Shown one piece after another: positions 31,685-43,211 of a stretch of DNA of 64,000 bases. The notes under the pieces were generated by a model. The model did not search any database and was not told the origin of the DNA. It saw only the letters and a program-made list of their open reading frames with translations. Source of the stretch: Isoetes taiwanensis (Eukaryota; Streptophyta; Lycopodiopsida; Isoetales; Isoetaceae); the NCBI GenBank assembly GCA_021234155.1, contig JAJEKV010000023.1:10737141-10801140 (forward strand), written 5' to 3'. Numbering within the stretch: the stretch's first letter is position 1; each line of letters begins with the position of its first letter. The translations under genes and the position numbers were made by a program.

Positions 31685-32209
31685 ATGTCTAGCAGATTTG
31701 GAGCAAATCTGCTCAATGCCATTGAGGTGTTCAAGGGGGAAAGTGGTTTCCAAGTCTGGAAACAAAGTATCCAGGAAGTCCTGGAATTTGAAAACCTGTG
31801 GTATTTAGTTGATCCTAAAGCAAGCAGGAGATCTAGTGCTAATGCTGGTGCAGGGTCAACTAGGGGAGCCAGTTCAAGCTCAAGCACAAGTGATTCCACA
31901 GCTGGTGGAAGTGGTGAAGCTAGTATAGCTGCTGCAGAAAGTGCAGGTTCAACAGTCACCTCAAGTGTGTCAACTAATGAGGTAATTAAGATTAAAGAGG
32001 CTCAAGCTATCATTTGCTGTAAGGTTGGAACAGCTATTAAGCTCAAGCTTAGAGGGCTAAGCCCTAGTGAAATGTGGACCTACATGGTCACAAATTATGA
32101 AGTTAAAACATCATCCCAGATTGATGTTTTAGAGAAGCAGTTGAGGAAACTAAAGCTACATGAGAAAGATAATATAACTGAATTTTGTGAAAAATTTGAT
32201 TCCATTTAG
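31685..32209 (+). pseudogene. gag: copia Gag, N-terminal part
   Basis: The ORF begins MSSRFGANLLNAIEVFKG and contains the typical W-x(n)-I-x-E-V-L and WYLVDPK blocks, then a Ser/Ala/Gly-rich insertion and the AxEAIxxKxG...WxxLxxxYE-like capsid segment (EMWTYMVTNYEV, IDVLEKQLRKLKL). It stops at TAG 32207-32209. More stops follow before the zinc-knuckle region, so Gag is broken. Confidence 0.8.
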
Positions 32210-32418
32210 CTTGAGACCTAGAAGGTGCGGTGTTATATTAAATGAGCAATATCAATTCTTTGGCTATTTCAGTGGTGTTTCTCACAATGCTTACTTGGCT
32301 ACTCTTCTAAGGAATATTGCAAGAACCAAAGATCATGCAATACAAATAATCTAACTGAATTTGAACAGAGGGTTTGGCCAAGATGAAGATCTAACAAGTC
32401 GCTGCGAGAAGTGCTTTT

Positions 32419-32844
32419 ATGCGAGGTAAACATAAGGAAAAGAGGGGTTTTGGCAAGGCTGGCAGGGACAAAGTTGGACCTTGTTATAATTGCAATGCAT
32501 ATGGTCATTTAAGGGCTGATTGTCCAAAAACAAGAAAGGAAGTTATATGTTACAATTGTGATGGTAAAGGCCACTTTGCTTCCAGCTGTCCCAGCCTAAA
32601 GGGGCAGAATGCTAAAGGCAAAACCAGAGGCAGAGGCAGCAGGACATTTGTACAAAAAGGAAAGGGAAGTTCTAAAGATAATCCAGCATTAAATTTAACA
32701 CAGGAGACTCGAAGTGAGGAGGACGAGCAAAATGAAGATGATGAGGTTAATTATGCTAAATTATGTCATTTGATGCATGAGAATGATCACAATATGATAA
32801 TTGTAGATTCAGGAGTTGAGAGGACAGTAGAACATCATCCATAA
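32419..32844 (+). pseudogene. copia zinc knuckles and protease start
   Basis: Two CCHC knuckles are intact: CYNCNAYGHLRADC and CYNCDGKGHFASSC. A basic linker follows, then IIVDSGVE, which corresponds to the copia protease active site (VDSGA), and the frame is lost soon afterwards. The knuckles bind RNA during packaging. Confidence 0.8.
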
Positions 32845-32927
32845 AGTTGCTTAAAGATTGCAAGAAAGTAAAAAAGTGGACATGTGCAACTAGGAAATGG
32901 TGATTTGTAAGAAATCAAAGATGAGGA

Positions 32928-34504
32928 ATGCTTGAACTGTATGATCTTGAAGGGAAGGTCATCAAGTTAGAAAATGTGCTTTGTGTTCCAGGTTTAGTTA
33001 GAAACCTGATTTCAGTTTGCCAATTAGTTGATCTTGGGTATAAAGTTCTCTTTGAGAGATTGGAATGTAAAGTGTTTCTCAACAATAAACTCAAGTTTCT
33101 TGGTAAAAAGAATTGGCAATTTATTTGGTTTAAACATAAATCATTATGTTCCAAGTGTTAACCTTGTAACATGTGCAAGTACAAAAACATGGCATGAGAG
33201 AATGTGTCATGTAAACTCTAAAATCTGTCAAACTTATGATCAAGAAAGGGCTGATCAAAGGCAACAACCGATGATAATGAGAAGCTTAAATGTGTGGGCT
33301 GCATTTTAGGCAAGCATAGTAGACTTCCCTTTAAGAAATCGAAAAAGGGCAAGGAATAATTTGGACACGATACACAATGATTTGTGTGGGCCTTTAAATG
33401 TTACTAGCATTTCTGGAAAAAGGTATTTTATGACCTTTATTGATGACTATAGTAGAATGACCAGAGTTTACTGCTTGAGCACAAAAGACCTAGCATTGGA
33501 AGCATTTAAAAAATTTGCAAATGAGGTGCAAGTTGAAACAGGGAGGAAAATCAAATGCTTAAGGTCAGATAGGGGAGGAGAGTTCATGTCTAATGAATTC
33601 AAGCAATATTGCAATATACATGGCATTAAGAGGCAACTGACATGCAGGTTCTCGCCTCAGCAAAATGGGATTGCTGAAAGGAAGAATAGAACCATTCTCA
33701 ATGCCGTAAGGAGTATGCTAAAAGGTTTGCCAAATTTCCTTTGGGAAGAAGTTAAAAGGCGTGATGCATGTGCAAAACCGATTCACATCCTTAAGCATCA
33801 AAGGAGAAATTCCAATTACATTATGGGCTAACAAAACACCAGACTATGAAAGGCTTAAGGCCTATGGATGTCTGGCATTTGTTCATGTGCCAGATGAGTT
33901 GAGGAAGAAGCTTGATGACAAAGCTTATATTACATACCTGGTTGGATATGACCAAGAATCGAAGGCATACAGGGTTTATGATCCAAGCAAAAGGAAAATT
34001 CTAATTAGCAGGGATGTTGTATTTGATGAAGAACAATACTACAAGGTATTACCGGGGATCAACAATCAGGGTCAAACAGATAACCACAGGATTGAGGAAG
34101 TACCAAATATTCCAGAAGAAAAGGCTGAGCCAACAACTACAGTTGACTGGGATGAGGAAGATGAACAATTGTCAACTGACCATAATGTTATTGCTGATGA
34201 CAATGTGCAGGCAGCAGGTTCAGAAGATCAACAAGATGAGGTACAAAATAATGTTGTTAAAAAGAAAAGGAGGACAGAAGCAGAAATGCTTAAGGGGAAG
34301 TCGCTACACAACATGATCTACTTGGACGTGATGCCTCGTGGGAGCGAGAAGATTGAAAAGAAAAAAGAAGGTGAGATTCTTGGACTCTTTGAAATTCTAA
34401 TGCATTTGGATGTAGCCGTACCTAAAGCGTATGATGAAGCTGTAACCTCACATGATTGCAAAAAGCGGGTCAAGGCCATGCGGGGAAGAAATGCAATCAT
34501 TTGA
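32928..34504 (+). pseudogene. copia pre-integrase and integrase region
   Basis: 32928-33161 holds the protease to pre-integrase linker (VLCVPGLVRNLISVCQL). HERMCHVNSKICQ follows in a disturbed zinc module. 33361-33831 is the integrase core, with Asp in FIDDYSRM, Asp in LRSDRGGEF and Glu in NGIAERKNRT all kept. A frameshift near 33760 moves the rest to 33761-34504 (YLVGYDQESKAYRVYDP, then an acidic tail). It is broken overall, but the catalytic triad is retained. Confidence 0.85.
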
Positions 34505-35757
34505 GAGAACAAACACTTATGAGGTTGTAGATACTCCTAGTGACAAGAATATTGTTGGTAACAAATGGTTGTACAAGATAAAGACTCAAGCGGATGGAGT
34601 AACACCAAAATTCAAAGCAAGGCTGGTTGCTCGGGGATTTACCAGGAGGTATGGACAAGATTATGAAGAAACTTTTTCTCCTCACGGTAAAATGAATAGC
34701 ATAAGAATGCTAATCATCAATTGCAAATGCAAAGCAGACTTGGAAGTACATCATATGGATGTAACTCTTGCTTTCTTGAATGAGACTTAGAAGAAGAAAT
34801 CTATATGAAAATACCTCCGAGGTTTTGAAAAAGAAAATGGAAAAGTATGGAAATTAAAAAAGGCGGTCTATGGCCTTAAACAATCCCCCAAGGGAATGGT
34901 ACAGTGTATAGATGCTTTTCTTAGAGAGCGAGGGCTTTGGAAAATTGCAAAATGATGGAAATGTTTACAAATTTCATAGAGGAGCTGAGTGGTGCATAAT
35001 AGCTCTCTATGTAGATGACAATATAATGGTAGCTAATGGCATTGATATTTTGGAACATTGCAAGAACATTCTGAAAAGCAAATTTAAAATGTCAGATCTT
35101 GGTGAGTTGAAGAAATTTTTGGGCATAGAAGTTCATAGAAATAGGGAGAACAAAATCCTGACATTGACTCAAAGAGGACAGATTGAGGGAATGCTTAAAA
35201 AGTTCAAAATGACTGAATGTAATATCAGCACTACTCCAATAGTTCCAGGCTGCAAGCTCTCAGCAAAAATGTGTCCAAAGACAGATGCAGAACGAGAGGA
35301 AATGAGTAATGTACCTTATATGTCATTGATTGGTTGTTTGTCCTATGTTGCCAATTGTACTAGGCCAGGCATTGCTTATGTGGTGAATATGCTGAGCAGA
35401 TACAACAATGACCCAGGAAAGGAGCATTGGATGGCAGCTAAACGTGTGCTGAGATACTTAAAAGGTACAATGAATCATGGAGTTAGCTATGATACAGAAA
35501 ACTTACAATTGCATGCTTATTGTGACGCTGATTGGGGAGGAGATCTAGATACAAGGAAATCCACTTCGGGATATTTAACATTCTTAGGAGGAGCTCCTGT
35601 TAGTTGGAAATGTAAAAAGCAAAATGCTACAGCCATGTCAAGTGCCGAGGCTGAATATGCCTCAGCTGTATTAGCTACCAAAGAAGTAATATGGGAAAGA
35701 AGGCTGCTAATAGAACTTGGTTTCGATCAAAACAAGGCCACTGAATTGTCTTTGTGA
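34452..35757 (+). pseudogene. copia reverse transcriptase and RNase H
   Basis: 34452-34790 carries WLYKIKTQADG, KARLVARGF and DYEETFSP. After stops and shifts at 34790-34911, 34912-35757 carries the catalytic LYVDDNIMV, the CSDAD-like AYCDADWGGD, TRKSTSGYLTFLGGAPVSW and SSAEAEYA motifs of RNase H. At least two frame changes separate the two halves, so no functional enzyme can be made. Confidence 0.9.
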
Positions 35758-35974
35758 TGATTACAAAGCCGCATTGCAATGACGAAAAGATCCATCTTTC
35801 ATGAAAGATCTAAACACATAGAACTTGAACTTCATTTTATCAGGGAAATAGTTGCAAAGGATATAGTAAAGTTGGTATATGTTAACACAGCCAAGCAGCT
35901 AGCAGACTTGCTCACATGGCAGTGACAAGATTTACAGAGTTGAAGTGCATGATTAAATGTGTGGATTACAACAT

Positions 35975-35984
35975 GAAGGGGGAA
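35975..35984 (+). other. polypurine tract of copia element
   Basis: GAAGGGGGAA lies immediately before the TG of the 3' LTR. Confidence 0.9.
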
Positions 35985-36485
35985 TGTTGAATATATGTCA
36001 TGTTGTAATTGCACTTAGGTAGTGCTTAAAGCACTTGAAGCACTTGAAGCACTTGAAGCACGATTGGGATTTGCAAATACGGCAATGGTTAATAAACCAT
36101 TGAATATACATAGCAGGTCATTATAAGAACGACACCTTGCATATCCTAAAGGGGGAAATATGATTCAAAGTTCCGAATTAAGAAATGTGATAGCAAGCTG
36201 CTCGTTCGGTCCGGCATAGCGGCCGGACTGAAGGTTATAAACAGAAAAAGAAGAATTGCATTTGATTATCATTGTGAAGGGGGAATACAGCAGCAGCCGG
36301 AGGACATGATATGATCCGGGCTTGGGCTGTCGAAGTGTTACAAATCAATTTCATATCTTATTTGTATGATGAGGATGCAAATGCAATAGTTCGAAGATAA
36401 CTTGTGATTTATCTTGTCTATTGCTTGCTTGAATATACTAACAAGTTTATTAATTTAACTTGTTGAGTGTTGTTTGAATTCTTCA
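35985..36485 (+). repeat. 3' LTR of copia element
   Basis: 501 bp, the same length and ends as the 5' LTR, followed by the GCATC target copy at 36486-36490. Confidence 0.95.
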
Positions 36486-36490
36486 GCATC

Positions 36491-36784
36491 AGAGTAAGAT
36501 CCTGGTCAACATACAGGGTAGTTTCCTTCAATTGTCTACTTTGATGCAAAATTGCCTCACGCACTCGCGTGTCTGCAACCCTGAAGATAACAAGGCGTGG
36601 GCGATCTGTGCGTTGAGCCCCAAGGCGGCTTGCTCAGACAATGTGGACTGTGATCTGAAATGCCATGCGAGATAGGATCTGATCCTGGATGCGCTTGGTG
36701 AGATCCTTTCCTGCTTCCTCTGAGAGTCCACACACCACCACATTATGACGTTGTCGGCCCTGCTGTTGCCGCTCACTGAGTCAC
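36491..36784 (-). pseudogene. LINE ORF1 RNA-binding domain fragment, first copy
   Basis: The (-) strand text includes HNVVVCGLSEEAGKDLTKR, then a TGA shared with the second copy (at 36636-36638), RPRLVIFRVADTRVREAIL, and SRQLKE where the second copy has a stop. The pattern fits the C-terminal RNA-binding domain of LINE ORF1 proteins. It is cut at 36784 by the duplication junction. Confidence 0.7.
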
Positions 36785-39700
36785 TGTGTTTTTTTTCGGG
36801 TAAGAACAACCTTAAAATTGTGGATATATCAAACAACTATCAATAAAAGCAATGATATTCCAATTAGGGAATCAATCCATGTTTTCCCACATAAGAAACA
36901 AGATCATCTTCCATGTTAGCTGCCCTGTCTAGTTCTGGATGCGATTCTAACACTCCACAAACTGTCATCCCCCTAGCCAAATTATTCACAATAGCTATAA
37001 ATTGGACAATGAACTCATCTGTTGCAAAGTTGTTTGGATCATAAGATGATGGATTCTGGGCTTGAGTTTGATGGTAGAAGCACGCGAGGTATTATAAAAA
37101 GAGACAAACTTCTTAGCATAATAACATCATATCTTGTAATGGAAAAGTAAGAAAGATATAAGATAATAAGTATATAACAAGTATGTCACATTTTTCATGT
37201 GGACAAGGAAACTTAATATTTTATCCAATAGAGAAATGAGATTCATACTAGAGATTCTCCAGCTAACAGCAAGATGAGGGAAAGATGACTATACCTCTTA
37301 GCCAAGTCCTTTATAAGTATTTTCTAGGCTAAGTTCCCTGCCCTTGTGCATTATTTGATTCGATGATTGTGTTGTGGTTGCTACCCCTTCAAGTTCAAAC
37401 TCGTCATCACATTCCTTCAATTATTTCAACAACTACCTAGTTATGGAATAAAACAAATGACGCCAAGCGTGTATTGTAAAGGAAACCTAGTTATGAAACA
37501 AAATAAATCACATCAAGCCTGTATTAGCAAGCATAATATTCTAGAGGAAATCTAATATGGAACAAAACAAATCACGCCTAGCGTGTATTAGCGAGCACAA
37601 TAATATTGTGAAGGTGAAGTTGAGGATATACCTTGTACATCAACACCATTGTAAGTTCCAGGCAAGGAGTTTTAGCACTAGGGACTTGGTTTTTTATTGC
37701 TAAGGTGCTAATATGTGGTTTAGCATCCACTTTGCTATAGACCAATGCACGCTTGGCGTGATTTAAGATATTCACTCTTCTGAAAATCACGCTTAGCGTG
37801 TAATTCCCTCTTATGCTTGACGAGGTGGTCATGGAACACAAGAAATTGGAAGGCAAAAATAGGACATATGAGAAAAACTCATAAGAAAGCTCTAAAAAAA
37901 AACAGAGACGAAAGCTTAAAAAAAAAAAAAAAAAACTCGAGGGGTAAGGATACAACCGCCTCCATCTGCCGGGTCATACCACTGCATCAATCTTGCCATC
38001 GCCATCTTACGCCATAAGCCGATTCGAGCGGGGACGATTTATCCAGTAGTACTAGGCCCCAGTTACTCCGGGGCTCGCCCTAACAAGGAAATTCGCCATC
38101 ACTCGCTCCTCGGCCCTTCATTGCCCAACCGCCGCCTTAATTCCGGTCGGTTCCTCGATTGTCATCTGCAAGCAAGAAACAAAAGTGAACAGATGAGACA
38201 GAGAAGAAAAGAAAGAAGTATTAGAGCTGCGGTACGCCATCGCCAAATTCGACTGTGCCGCTCCATCCATCGCAAATCCGACCTGCTCTGCCTGCTCCAT
38301 CGACCTTTCGTCGCCATTTGTTCTATCCATGTTGAGCATACGTAGATCATCCATACCTTATAGCAGTCCGCCATAGCCGCCCACGTTCAGAAAATTATTC
38401 CCCCTTTTCTTCTTTACCTCCTTTATAAAAAAATCAGCTCACGAAAGATTTTTCTTCTCCATTTTCCCCTGGCATCGACACAAGCATGTCAGCAAAATGG
38501 TAAGTTATGCTTCTCTCAATTTTTTTTGTTGTATCTGTTTCTCAAGAAGAGCCCTGCCTATGGCGTCTACTCTTTTCAGGATTTTCAAAAAAGTCCTTAG
38601 AATGTTATTTCGTAGGCAACTGTGGTATGTCTACTCACGCAACCCATGAATACAATCGAAAGAGCACATCTGTATCATGAATGGATGAAAGGGGAAGCCA
38701 TGGATCAAGCAAGAAGCTGGAAGAAGAAGCACAAAAGAAGCACAAAATGTGTTTTGTAAATTTGAATTTCACGCACGTGTCTTGAAATTTGAATTCCTGC
38801 ACTTTCTTTTAACTTTCTTGTTTTCGATGCAGCCACCAATACTACAGACCCAAAGCATTTTCCGAAAACAAAACACAGGCTGATCCGACAGAAATAGATC
38901 CGACAGCAAGAATATAGCTTCCAGGTCTGATTTATTTTTATTTCTTACACATTTGCGCTTCCGGTTTTTGCAGCCATATTTTGATTCTGACTCTTGAACA
39001 AGAACAAATTTATCTGGCTATTCCGGCTTCCTAATGCTGGCCCTCGCCCTGCTAATCACTCCCAAATCACGGATTTATCAATCCTATACAATTATTCTTG
39101 CCATTTTTTCTTTTTCTGCTCCATCATCTGATTGTTGCTTTCGGCATCACCCATCTGACACCTTCATCCGGCGCTTTGCTTTGGCAACTAGAATGAATAT
39201 GCGAACAAACAAACCTAGCTAATATGAAGAGGCGAAGTACAAGTTTGTGCTTTGACAACTAACTAGCTATGCCTGAATTTTCCAAAGCTGCACTGATTTT
39301 GTTGAAAGCTGCACTGATTTTGTTGAGGCGCTGCCGACTTCCCAAAGCACACGCCGACTTCCCAAAGCTATACTGAGCTTTTTTGAGGTGTTAGCGGCTT
39401 ATTTCTTTGCCACATTCAAAAACTCATTCTTTGTCGGCATTTCTTTCTAAAAAGCATTGTAAGATACTTTATCTCTTGGGCACGCTAAGCGTGCATTATT
39501 TTTGTCCCATTGCATTTTTGTTTAGAAATGCATTCTTTATGTTTTCCAGCTTTATTTCTAGAAATGAGCTATTTCTAATCTCGAGATGTCGTGGTTTGAT
39601 CCTAGCCATTGGAGATTCTATCTCAAATTCATCGGCAAATCTGGGCCATTGGGATTCCTTTTTACAAAATTATCTAAGGTAGATATAAACTATGTTTTCT

Positions 39701-40424
39701 ATTTCCAAGATATATTGTATCTTAATTATTGGGTTTCTATGTTTTCTATAAACTATGTTTTCTATTTCCAAGACATTCTTGGGTTGGATTAGATTCTCAT
39801 TTTTTTATACGCTTGCCTTTAGGCATTTTTCATTTGAATGCATGTGGAAAGCATGAATATTAAATCCTTTCTCATTTTTTTTAAGCATTTGCCCGTTAGA
39901 CATTTTCATGTGGGTGCATTTGGAAAGCGTAAATATTCTTAATATGTAACTTCTTAGAGTCTCACTTTTCCTATCAACTTAGAATGACTAATATTCATTT
40001 CTATATTGTAGCTTTGGAGTGATATGGTGCTATTATATGAGAGATGGAGAACCGAGAAATTGCCTATTGAGTGCATCAATCTAAATGGGAAGTGTGAAAG
40101 TTTTTGGGGTAAAAGGTGGAGAAGAACAAGAAACTTCATAGTTTTAATGTGATATCAAATTTTATGAAACACTTTTACATGTAGCTATTTCTACTAATGC
40201 CACAGAAGATGTGAATTTCAATTACTATGTAAAATTTCTCATATCACTTTATATAATACTATCATGCTATATTGTGAAATTTTGTCTATTCTTTAAGTAA
40301 TATGATATTACATTTTTGTGTTTTGGACATAAGATGTGCGAATTTGAATATGCTATTTAAAACATGCAATATGATTTTTGTCCCAAAATTACGACATAAT
40401 CCCAATTTAATTGAATGATGGTTA
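36785..40424. mobile_element. left-truncated copy of the TIR element
   Basis: It lacks the first 388 bp of the element at 23981. The right TIR is intact and ends at 40424. The palindrome cluster is preserved at 37.46-37.80 kb. The small two-exon ORF is damaged by an extra T in exon b. Confidence 0.85.
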
Positions 40425-43196
40425 CATCCCAACGTGAGAACCATTGAGCTTGCTTGTCCTTTCAGCAGGCTTTGAGGCATTGGGGACCCATTGTTACGGC
40501 CAAAGCAAGGTTGGGCAAATGTGTATCACCCATAGCGACCACCTTCTGGAAGTAAATAATATGGCATTCCAATGCAGCCCGTTGAAGGGTAGAAAACCCC
40601 ATCTCTGGAGTAGGATCCGGAATGGAACTGTGGACTTTACCCCAAGGGCTCATGCCAAGAAGGCTTTTTGCACCTGCTCGAGATCATTCCAGGTTGGGAG
40701 GGATATCATCAGACCCCACACTTCTGCCCCATACAGGAGGACCAGCTTGACCAAGGCCCTAAATAAGTGTGTCTTTGGGCCCCGGTGCATACAACTACGC
40801 CTTTGTGGTCATTTGTTCGTGATATAGTGCTTTCCAACCCGCCGTGACCCGTAACTTGATGGCAGCATCCCAGTGGGTGGTAGTAGAGAACTCGATCCTC
40901 AAGTAATTGTAGGTCGGAGCCACCTCTACATCTTTGTCCCTAGTAAGTGAATGAGGGAAGCCTTGGCTGACGGGATGACGAAACTAGCAGCATCCTAGTT
41001 TTGGCCAAGTTAACTCGCATGCCCGTGAATCGACAAAAAGTGTCAAGAGCATCAAGGTGACATTGCATGTCCTCTAGAGTATAGGCTAGGAGGTTGATGT
41101 CATCAGCATATATGAGTTGTCGGATTGTGTGATGCATGAGATGGGCGCCCACACCTCCCTGCTCAGAAAGCCAATCTTCCAGCTGATCAATGTATAGGCC
41201 AAAGAGTGTGGGCGGTAGGGGGCAACCCTGACGTCCTCCAATACTACTGATTACCGGCTGTCCTGATGATGTGATACGACCTGAACATGCCTCGTATAGC
41301 CTGTATATTGTGTTTCGCAAGTCAAAGGGGTCCCCGGCCGCCTTAATCGGTCCCATAACTTGTCCCGGCATCGTGGTCAAATGCTTTTGCAAAATCACGA
41401 AACAACAGTACAGGTTTTGCCCGCGATTCCTGCTATCCTCAATCAGTGTGCACAGAGTGAAAATATGATCAATGTTGGAATGCCTGGGCCGAAAGCCTGC
41501 TTGTGTAAGAGCTCGTACATATGCCTCTGCCCATATTGTCACCCATTTGCTCAAGGATGCTAGCGAACAGTTTTGCAAAGAGAGAGCTAACCATAATAGT
41601 GCGATAGTTGGCTGGATATTGAGGGTCCCCTGCCTTGTATATAGGCACAACTCTACTAGTGGTCCACTGCGGAGGGAAGCCTTCCTGCAATGCTTTATTG
41701 AATAGTGCCATGAGGACATGCACCAATGGAGGCCCAGCCCATTTCAGAAGTTCCGCCTGCATGCCATCTAAATCTGCTGCCTTCCCATTAGCTAGGCGTT
41801 GCAAGTCCATGATGACATCCCCCTCTATGATGACCAGAGCCAGACCCATCTGTGGAGGTATTGGTGACCGGCCCCGAGCATATCGTAAAGCTGTTGCAAG
41901 TATTGTACCCATTGCCCCGATGTGATGTTGCCTGTGGGTTGTACATCTTTGCTCAATACCTTTCTCCAGAATGTCTTGGGATACCGATCCAGGAGACCGA
42001 ACATTTGTTGCTGGTGCTCTGCGAGGTATCTGGCTTTGTTGTTCTTGAGGAAGGAGCGGCATTGACTAATGGCCTGTGGGCGGGAGGTGGGATCAGTGAC
42101 TTGCCAAAGTTCGCGTTTGATCTCTCGACACTCATCATCGAACCATCTGTTGCGGGGGAAGGTGATAGCGCCCAAGGTTCTCCGTGAGTGGCCTCTCCCA
42201 AAGCATCTTTCAGCAGCTGTCAGAAGCAGGTGAATCAGCTGAACAGATTGTTGTTGAAGTGTGGGGAGTTGCAGTAGTCCCGCCAGATCATACTCAAGCA
42301 TCTGGGTATAGGTCCCTGCACGGTCGTAGTCCAGGCGCAACCGAGGCACCTGGGATGTTGAGGCAATAGATGCACGGGAGCCTGCCAATGTATATGCACG
42401 AACAGGGGCTGATGGTCTGAGTCCACTTCCTCGTCCCGAGTGTCTGTTCCAATGGAAAAATGGGTAACTAGGTGCAGATCCTGCTCCTCGACCAGCACGT
42501 AATCCATCACACTGGAGCCGCCCCCTTGGTTCTCATGTCTACAAGTGTAGTGGCTGGAAGACGATCATTGTGCCAACCCATTACAAATAACCAGGTCAAA
42601 GATACTACCCAGCAACAACAACTGCCTGCCATAGCGTGAAATATGGTTGTCATCTGATATCCTTGACCAAGCCACCCCTACGAGGTTCAACTGCAAGATG
42701 TCCTCTGCAAGGACTCAAATTTCAGAACCTGCTCGGCTCATGTGCACGCATTAAAGTCTCCAAGCAGCATGACCTTACCCAACTGTTTGTGCTGCTGTAT
42801 ATCATCATATACATGGACATAGGGCTCCAATCTATCCACACCCGAATGAGTGTTATAAAAGTTGCTCTCGGCATGTGGAAAGTAGCATGCTGCTACGAAG
42901 AGGATGCTGCCACTGTGATGCTGCAGGTGCACCCACAAGTAGCGATTGTACCTGTCTATTTTGTGCAGCGAGACGGACTGTCCTAAGGTTGCACGATAGT
43001 AGCAGAAACCCCCATGCCCTCGCTTGCCTGTGCACTTATTGAACACCGAAAAATGCAGATAGCCTCGGAGGTTTGGCAGTCTGTGCCCTGCATGTTCCCA
43101 TGTTTCCATGAGGAAAATGAGATCCATATCTGGTGCAATAGAGTTGAGACTCTCCCCTTTCTGCCAAGGAAAGCCCCGACAGTTCCAAGATACCAT
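40425..43196 (-). pseudogene. LINE ORF2, second copy: endonuclease and reverse transcriptase
   Basis: Starting at the ATG at 43196, the first 152 codons are uninterrupted and include SWNCRGF, METWEH and LLGDFN of the APE-type endonuclease. Later blocks include DEEVDSDHQP (42.4 kb), RNRWFDDECREIKRELW (42.1 kb), NGKAADLDGMQAELLKWAG, NYRTIMVSSLFAKL, the catalytic YADD at 41098-41109 and MRVNLAKTR. Frameshifts near 42.7, 42.4, 41.5 and 41.4 kb inactivate it. It is cut at 40424 by the TIR element. Confidence 0.87.
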
Positions 43197-43211
43197 CCGG
43201 AGGCACAGTTC

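Larger units (their letters stand above)
31148..36485 (+). mobile_element. Ty1/copia retrotransposon, complete ends, defective coding
   Basis: The element is 5338 bp with two 501-bp LTRs, a tRNA-Met primer site, a polypurine tract and GCATC duplications. The domain order (Gag, zinc knuckles, protease, integrase, reverse transcriptase, RNase H) defines copia. The coding region has many stops and shifts. Confidence 0.96.

Noticed and set aside
31148-36485. Functional copia element
   Set aside because: Near-identical LTRs suggested activity, but stops and shifts break every major domain.
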